Assembly (NCBI GenBank): GCA_029880665.1
Contig: JAOUNZ010000026.1
Span: 1 to 9,549, forward strand
DNA from: Candidatus Nitrosopumilus sp.
GTDB lineage: Archaea; Thermoproteota; Nitrososphaeria; Nitrososphaerales; Nitrosopumilaceae
Reading direction: 5' to 3'
Length of the DNA stretch: 9,549 nucleotides
Shown: piece after piece, positions 6,128-9,549 of the stretch
How positions within the stretch are numbered: the stretch's first letter is position 1
How the letters are laid out: every line of letters starts with the position of its first letter
The notes under the pieces: model-generated
Told to the model about the DNA's origin: nothing
Seen by the model: only the letters and a program-made list of their open reading frames with translations
The model's database searches: none
Made by a program: the position numbers and the translations under genes

Positions 6128-6250
6128 ATGGCAGGATACAAGAATTTGTATGAATGCATGCAATGTCACAAATTCATTCCCAATATTGAGTCAAAAGACA
6201 TTGATCATAAGGCCCCACAATATTTAGAGAACGGATGGGAAGACGAATGA
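6128..6250 (+). CDS. 40-aa CxxCH microprotein
   Basis: ATG 6128 has GTTAGG just before it. The product is MAGYKNLYECMQCHKFIPNI followed by ESKDIDHKAPQYLENGWEDE. C10, C13 and H14 with H27 could form a small zinc site; CxxCH is also a haem-c motif, but there is no signal peptide, so haem binding is unlikely. This last member is separated from the previous one by 43 bp, in which a 5-codon frame (MSTRR) occurs. The acidic C-terminus differs from the basic partners upstream. Confidence 0.55.
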   Translation: MAGYKNLYECMQCHKFIPNIESKDIDHKAPQYLENGWEDE

Positions 6251-6342
6251 ACTTAAACCATTACAAATAGGATTCTTGCATAATAAATTATATCGACTAA
6301 AATTATTCTACGTCATCTAACAAGACATCAGGATCACATGTT

Positions 6343-6630
6343 TTAGATATCATTAAGATTAGAAAGCACTCTTTCAAGATCCTGTTTTTCATATCTCAGA
6401 CTCTTGATGCTTGAACTGTCTTGAAGTGTTAGAGAGAATTTTTGCAACATGGATTTGTTTTCTTGAGTTATTTCAGATGTCTGTAGAACATCGTTTAGGG
6501 AATTTGACTGTTGAAAAAGTTTCTTTGTATCTATTTTTACATCAGTGTTTTTTCCCAAAGAAATTTGATTTGTTAACTCATTATTAATATCATTTAATAA
6601 TTTTGTAAGGGGACTTGATGTAAGTGTCAT
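6343..6630 (-). CDS. 95-aa coiled-coil protein of unknown function
   Basis: ATG 6630 to stop at 6343. The protein is polar, rich in Leu, Asn, Gln, Ser and Lys, and almost entirely predicted helical, with heptad-like leucines (LTKLLNDINNELTNQISL at the N-terminus; SLRYEKQDLERVLSNLNDI at the C-terminus). It has no cysteine, membrane segment or known domain. It could oligomerise or bind another coiled coil. It lies downstream of the TFB gene on the same strand with a 133-bp gap containing a perfect palindrome, so it probably has its own promoter and operator. Confidence 0.6.
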   Translation of the reverse strand: MTLTSSPLTKLLNDINNELTNQISLGKNTDVKIDTKKLFQQSNSLNDVLQTSEITQENKSMLQKFSLTLQDSSSIKSLRYEKQDLERVLSNLNDI

Positions 6631-6698
6631 ACAATAATAGAGTCGATCTAGTTAATTAAGATGCACAATTCATTATTGCGTATTCTGACAGGCATTGA

Positions 6699-6714
6699 CT
6701 CATTACATAATGAG
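6699..6714. promoter_or_regulatory. Perfect 7-2-7 palindrome, candidate operator
   Basis: CTCATTA-CA-TAATGAG lies about 70 bp upstream of the 95-aa gene and 50 bp past the TFB stop. Size and symmetry fit a dimeric winged-helix repressor site; the regulator at 8280-8621 is a possible but unproven partner. Confidence 0.4.
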
Positions 6715-6763
6715 GTTTACTTTAAAAATTAAATCAAAAACTTTATCGAGCTAAACAACAAAC

Positions 6764-7657
6764 TTACAATTCTAATGATTTTCGTATGGTATTTTTTCTA
6801 TTACGTAGTGTTACAGTAGATACCCCTGAAAATTTACAAAACTTACTCTGTGAAATATCATCTCCCATCAATATAGATGCTAGATAAAGTGATGCAGCAG
6901 CTTGTCCTACAGGATTCTTCCCGGCAGAAGAACCACATTTTTCAACATCTGAAAGTATCTTCAGTGCATAACGTTTGGTTTTCTCAGAAATGCCTAGATC
7001 ATTGGATAGTTTAGTCAGAAATGAGGAGATGTTGTATTGAGGCAATACAAGTCTAAATTCCTCAATCAAAATTCTAACTGATTTTTGTAGATGTTTCTTT
7101 GTAATATTGGCAGTCTCAGAAATATCCTCTAGACTTCTAGGAGTACTAGTTTGCCTGCATGACACATACAAAGATGCTGCCATCAAATCATTGGAACTTC
7201 TTCCTCGGATCAATTGGTGTTTTTGTGCCCTTCTAAATAGCGAAGATGTAGCCTCCACGGTATTCTCAGAAATGCCTAGCTTTCCTTTTAATCCATTTAG
7301 AAAAGTTAGGGATTTTACAAGTGATCTTTCGGATGATTTTTTTGTTTTACTTCTACTGTCTAATATCCTTAGTCGATTAAATCTTGATTTGTTAAATGAA
7401 GATAATGGTTTGCCTGTAGCGTCTTTATCTTTGCCAATGATGGATGACATTCCTTTGTCATATATTGAAAGAGATTGTTTTGAACCAACATGGCTTTTAC
7501 TCATGAAATCCTCTAAACTTTGAAGTGGCATATCATTGTGATTGTCTAATTTTTCTTCTATTACAGTTCCACAATTAGCACAAAAAATTTCTCCATTAAA
7601 CATGTCTGTGATTAATTTACTATCATTGCAATTATGAATTTGATATTTTTGTAACAT
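6764..7657 (-). CDS. Transcription initiation factor B (TFB) paralog
   Basis: The 297-aa product (ATG 7657; an in-frame TTG lies at 7666) has full TFB architecture and normal length. TFB bridges TBP-TATA and RNA polymerase. The N-terminal zinc ribbon is at residues 7-30 with C10, C26 and C29 in standard spacing, but Ile7 replaces the first Cys; His8 next to it might substitute. The B-reader/linker is visible as SIYDKGMSSIIG and RFNRLRILDSR near 64-102. Two cyclin repeats follow (about 108-202 and 208-297), each with typical SLY motifs (AASLYVSCR, AAASLYLASI). The C-terminal HTH (SKFCKFSGVSTVTLRNRKNT, 271-290) would contact the BRE. A TATA-like element gives a short leader. TFB multiplicity is common in this phylum; its place in a decayed element suggests a mobile or specialised copy. 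Confidence 0.92.
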   Translation of the reverse strand: MLQKYQIHNCNDSKLITDMFNGEIFCANCGTVIEEKLDNHNDMPLQSLEDFMSKSHVGSKQSLSIYDKGMSSIIGKDKDATGKPLSSFNKSRFNRLRILDSRSKTKKSSERSLVKSLTFLNGLKGKLGISENTVEATSSLFRRAQKHQLIRGRSSNDLMAASLYVSCRQTSTPRSLEDISETANITKKHLQKSVRILIEEFRLVLPQYNISSFLTKLSNDLGISEKTKRYALKILSDVEKCGSSAGKNPVGQAAASLYLASILMGDDISQSKFCKFSGVSTVTLRNRKNTIRKSLEL

Positions 7658-7680
7658 GTAACTCAATACGTGTTTTTACC

Positions 7681-7687
7681 TATTAAA
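7681..7687 (-). promoter_or_regulatory. TATA-like box of the TFB gene
   Basis: On the minus strand TTTAATA lies 24-30 bp before ATG 7657, the usual distance for a leaderless archaeal gene. Confidence 0.4.
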
Positions 7688-7930
7688 CCCCAGTAAAGTT
7701 AGTTCTAGCTATCAATATTCTGAAAATCATAGTTATCAAACTATTTTGTAAAAAAATCAAACAAACGTTTAGAATTTACAAAACAGATTCTTGTATTAGT
7801 GTAACATAACTATATCGTGGTATATTCCAACGTAATATATTTTGCATCTGAATTTGACAAATTAACTGATGAAATACTCTCAAGCTGTAATGTAAAACAA
7901 AAACAAAGTTTTCAAGTACCTAACTAGTGC

Positions 7931-7996
7931 GTAATACTTACCAATGTGTCTATTATGTTACCATACTTGTTCACTAAATACACTGCTATGTCAGCG
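7931..7996 (+). repeat. Repeat copy B (diverged copy of A)
   Basis: Starting at ACTTACCAA (7936), this aligns without gaps to copy A from 5461. The first 30 bp match at 24 positions, and the shared GTCAGCG lies exactly 54 bp from the start of ACTTACC in both. It ends 33 bp before the start of the 8029-8130 gene, comparable to copy A upstream of the microprotein chain. Confidence 0.6.
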
Positions 7997-8028
7997 CCAC
8001 TTAATATCTTATTTTCTGAAATAACAGT

Positions 8029-8130
8029 ATGGAAGATAAAGAAACAAAACCAACATTGCCAAAAGGCCATGACGAGAAAAAAGTAGAGCCAAAGAAAGAT
8101 GACTCTGCAAAAATAGACAAAAAGGATTAA
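8029..8130 (+). CDS. 33-aa Lys/Asp-rich microprotein
   Basis: ATG 8029 to TAA 8128-8130 encodes MEDKETKPTLPKGHDEKKVE followed by PKKDDSAKIDKKD. Roughly half of the residues are charged and there are no large hydrophobic residues apart from a few Leu, Val and Ile, so it should be intrinsically disordered. The complete frame, the promoter-side repeat and the T-rich tail after the stop support a real gene. It might bind nucleic acid or act as a chaperone-like or anti-aggregation peptide; none of this is shown. The wHTH gene lies convergently beyond it. Confidence 0.5.
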   Translation: MEDKETKPTLPKGHDEKKVEPKKDDSAKIDKKD

Positions 8131-8155
8131 CCTTCCCCCCCATTTTTACATAGAT
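8131..8155 (+). terminator. Pyrimidine-rich terminator
   Basis: Directly after the TAA the plus strand reads CCTTCCCCCCCATTTTTAC. C/T-rich tracts with a T-run after a stop are typical archaeal intrinsic termination sites. Confidence 0.45.
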
Positions 8156-8234
8156 AAAAAAAATTATTTGCAAAATTGAAGAAATAATTACAAATTCATC
8201 TATTTATTCATAAATAATTTTTCATTTTTGGGAT

Positions 8235-8279
8235 CCTATTTGATAACATGATAGACGTAATGGTAAGTGTTAGAAAAAT
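8235..8279 (-). repeat. Repeat copy C (inverted partner of A)
   Basis: The reverse complement matches 5450-5494 with two mismatches in 45 bp. It abuts the stop codon of the winged-helix gene (8280-8282) and lies between that gene and the convergent 33-aa gene. Confidence 0.85.
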
Positions 8280-8621
8280 CTAGATAATTTTTGAAATTAT
8301 TTTTGCAAAGTCTCTGCCATCTTTAGTTAATGAAATGTGTATTTTGTTATCGTAAATTGTAGATTTGGCAAGACCTTTTTTTTCCATCCAGACAATGTGT
8401 TTTGCAAGTCTTGCATAGTTTAGTTTGGTATCTAATGCCATCTGTGTTTTTCCCTCTGAAGGATGTTCAAGCATGAATTTTACTATCCTCATCAGAGTTT
8501 TCATACTTGGATCAAAAGTAGGTGTAATGGATTTGGATTTTATGATGTCTATTACTTTAGGATTTACAATTTTACTCAATATTGGCCCAATTACAATATC
8601 GAATGGTCGTTTATAACCCAT
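8280..8621 (-). CDS. Winged helix-turn-helix transcriptional regulator (113 aa)
   Basis: ATG 8621 to TAG 8280. Residues 40-113 form a typical winged helix: KTLMRIVKFMLEHPSEGKTQ (helix 1), MALDTKLNYARLAKHIVWME (turn and recognition helix), KKGLA, then a two-strand wing IYDNKIHISLTKDGRDFAK. This is like the COG3432/PadR-like archaeal regulators. The N-terminal 35 residues (FDIVIGPILSKIVNPKVIDI) have no assigned function. It probably binds DNA as a dimer and regulates neighbouring genes or itself. Repeat C starts at its stop codon, and a degenerate relative of that repeat lies just upstream of its start (8630-8654), so it is a plausible reader of the repeat. No effector-binding domain is visible. 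Confidence 0.75.
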   Translation of the reverse strand: MGYKRPFDIVIGPILSKIVNPKVIDIIKSKSITPTFDPSMKTLMRIVKFMLEHPSEGKTQMALDTKLNYARLAKHIVWMEKKGLAKSTIYDNKIHISLTKDGRDFAKIISKII

Positions 8622-8728
8622 ATCTCAATAGACATCATGTTACGATCAAATTCGGATTTAAGGTCATATTTCGGGCATAGAATAAAGTTTCATTGTTTAA
8701 TTCTGTGTCCATTTCTATCCCCAAAAAG

Positions 8729-9307
8729 GTGACTGAATCCCCGTGGACCCACTTTGCTTCAATTTTGGAGATTAATTTAGAATTTATACAAAAAAGAATC
8801 ACAATACATGTGAAAACCAATCCAAAATCTTCTGAAATTACTCCTTCTGAATGGCTATCAATAAACCAATTTCTGCATGAGATAAAACAAATTGATTCTG
8901 AATGCATATCAGTATATTATCCATATGGCAAGGGACTCGAAACCATATCTTTGTTACGGGAAACAAATAGAAAAGAATCATTAGAAAAAATAGAATCAAA
9001 AATTGAAAAAAGAATACTAGAACTAAAAGAAAATCTTCCATCAGCAGGTAAATTTATAGAAACTCTTTGTATTTTTGGTTGGATAAAAAATGATAAAGTA
9101 GTCATCAAAGAAATTGGAATTTCAAAAAACCTTCCATATATCTACATGGCTAATAAAAGACCGTTTGTCAAACCATTCAATGACATTCTTAAAATCAATC
9201 ATGATGTTTTATTGGTGATTCTTAATCAAAAATCTGCAAAAATACAAAAATTTCACGGCAGTCAAATCACGCAAGAATTTAAAATTTGGATTGATCTATT
9301 CTATTAA
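8729..9307 (+). CDS. eRF1/pelota-like protein, shortened
   Basis: The product from GTG 8729 (192 aa) resembles the N-terminal domain of archaeal eRF1: FLHEIKQIDSECISVYYPYG matches the strand-helix start where eRF1 has SLYIPPG, then a long charged helix region (ESKIEKRILELKENL). HDVLLVILNQKSAKIQKFHG looks like the first strands of domain 2. The frame stops soon after, at TQEFKIWIDLFY, so the rest of domain 2 (where eRF1 has GGQ-related sequence) and domain 3 are missing; eRF1 is about 400 aa. It is therefore a truncated copy or a small domain-only relative. Starts at TTG 8693 or TTG 8765 are also possible; the last would put the coding region outside the candidate att site at 8736-8751. Confidence 0.45.
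   Translation: MTESPWTHFASILEINLEFIQKRITIHVKTNPKSSEITPSEWLSINQFLHEIKQIDSECISVYYPYGKGLETISLLRETNRKESLEKIESKIEKRILELKENLPSAGKFIETLCIFGWIKNDKVVIKEIGISKNLPYIYMANKRPFVKPFNDILKINHDVLLVILNQKSAKIQKFHGSQITQEFKIWIDLFY
8736..8751 (+). repeat. Candidate attR: partial copy of the tRNA-Val 3' end
   Basis: AATCCCCGTGGACCCA differs from tRNA bases 1588-1603 only by A for G at 8747. By chance one expects far less than one such match in a window of this size. It lies within the first codons of the eRF1-like frame if that frame starts at GTG 8729. Confidence 0.5.
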
Positions 9308-9352
9308 TTTCATATTTCAATACCAAATTAAGTTGATGCCAAAAGGAAATAA

Positions 9353-9549
9353 TTTGTATGTTGTTATCTTGATTCTGATACGAATAAAATTGTTGAAAAA
9401 GAATCTAAATCCGTGCAAGAAATAGACAAAATCCCAACAAATGGAGGAGGTTGTCTAATTGCAACTGCAGCATATGGCTCTGAGATGGCGCCACAGGTGC
9501 AACTGCTCAGGGAGATCCGTGACAATCAATTGATGCACACCGAATCTGG
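9353..9549 (+). CDS. CFI-box protein segment (5' end unclear, runs off the right edge)
   Basis: After a stop at 9350-9352 the frame stays open to the edge: YLDSDTNKIVEKES, then NGGGCLIATAAYGSEMAPQV, then LLREIRDNQLMHTESG. The block C-[FL]-I-A-T-A-x-Y-G-S-E followed by LR..RD is the CFI-box found near the C-terminus of many exported or surface proteins of archaea and other prokaryotes. No ATG, GTG or TTG is in frame before GTG 9413, which would give a short start just ahead of the box. The upstream residues already look like protein, so the true 5' part has probably been lost or shifted out of frame. It may be a 5'-truncated pseudogene; the 3' part is outside the window. Confidence 0.55.

Larger units (their letters stand above)
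7658..8028. other. Divergent intergenic region between TFB and the 33-aa gene
   Basis: The 371 bp hold the TFB promoter at the left, AT-rich DNA without a convincing frame in the middle, and repeat copy B toward the right. GTAACATAA at 7801-7809 also matches the core of the reverse complement of copy B, so a weak second half-site is possible. No RNA gene was recognised. Confidence 0.5.
1588..8751. mobile_element. Putative remnant of a tRNA-Val-integrated element (about 7.2 kb)
   Basis: The proposed limits are the tRNA 3' end and its 15/16 direct near-repeat. Inside lie a truncated tyrosine recombinase next to the left end, a decayed DNA polymerase B segment, many microprotein genes, a TFB paralog and a winged-helix regulator, and no recognisable housekeeping gene. 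The orientation, with the integrase beside the tRNA and reading inward, fits pNOB8-type rather than SSV-type integration, since the integrase gene is not split by the att site. The broken integrase implies the element can no longer excise by itself. The right boundary rests on a short imperfect repeat that falls inside the 5' part of another reading frame, so it is less certain than the left one. Confidence 0.5.

Noticed and set aside
7107..7523. 138-codon plus-strand open frame
   Set aside because: It lies wholly antisense inside the well-supported TFB gene and has no recognisable domain.
8635..9108. Minus-strand frames over the eRF1-like gene
   Set aside because: Phe/Ser-rich low-complexity translations antisense to a better frame; no motif seen.
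1..9549. CRISPR array
   Set aside because: No regularly spaced short direct repeats were found; the three repeat copies are too far apart and in mixed orientation.

Overview
The window looks like a piece of an ammonia-oxidising archaeon (Nitrososphaerota/Thaumarchaeota, probably Nitrosopumilus-like). This rests on strongly AT-rich DNA, a TFB-type transcription factor, TATA boxes close to start codons, a family B DNA polymerase remnant of archaeal type, a COG3432-like winged-helix regulator, and a CFI-box segment (CLIATAAYGSE) at the right edge. The assignment is from motif recognition only; no search was run.

Layout. The left end (1-1449) is ordinary chromosome on the minus strand: the N-terminal part of an aspartate kinase and, upstream of it, a GT28/MurG-like glycosyltransferase. 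A plus-strand tRNA-Val(UAC) follows at 1529-1603. Just inside its 3' end is a leaderless plus-strand gene for the N-terminal part of a tyrosine recombinase, and about 20 bp later the frameshifted C-terminal third of a family B DNA polymerase. A 16-nt near copy (15/16) of the tRNA 3' end recurs at 8736-8751. I read 1588-8751 (about 7.2 kb) as the decayed remains of an element integrated at the tRNA gene, with its integrase broken.

The element interior is mostly very small genes. A minus-strand operon (3909-3347) encodes two Cys-rich zinc-ribbon microproteins and a charged 54-aa protein. A plus-strand chain (4155-4828) leads with a Cys-rich 32-aa peptide and ends in a membrane-anchored 175-aa protein. 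A second plus-strand chain (5576-6250) packs six ORFs of 29-40 codons, mostly with overlapping stop/start codons; four carry Cys zinc-binding patterns. None of these microprotein genes matches a function I recognise. A minus-strand TFB paralog (6764-7657) lacks the first zinc ligand. A lysine/aspartate-rich 33-aa gene and a winged-helix regulator complete the region.

A 45-bp sequence with only two mismatches occurs in opposite orientation at 5450-5494 and 8235-8279, bracketing the microprotein chain, the TFB gene and their neighbours. A third, diverged copy lies at 7931-7996. This could be a shared regulatory site, a recombination site able to invert the 2.7-kb segment between the copies, or the remnant of a coding sequence, since the copies share a translated pattern. 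It is the best candidate here for something undescribed.

Right of the element are an eRF1-like protein that ends inside domain 2 and a CFI-box reading frame without a visible start. Both suggest a degraded junction.
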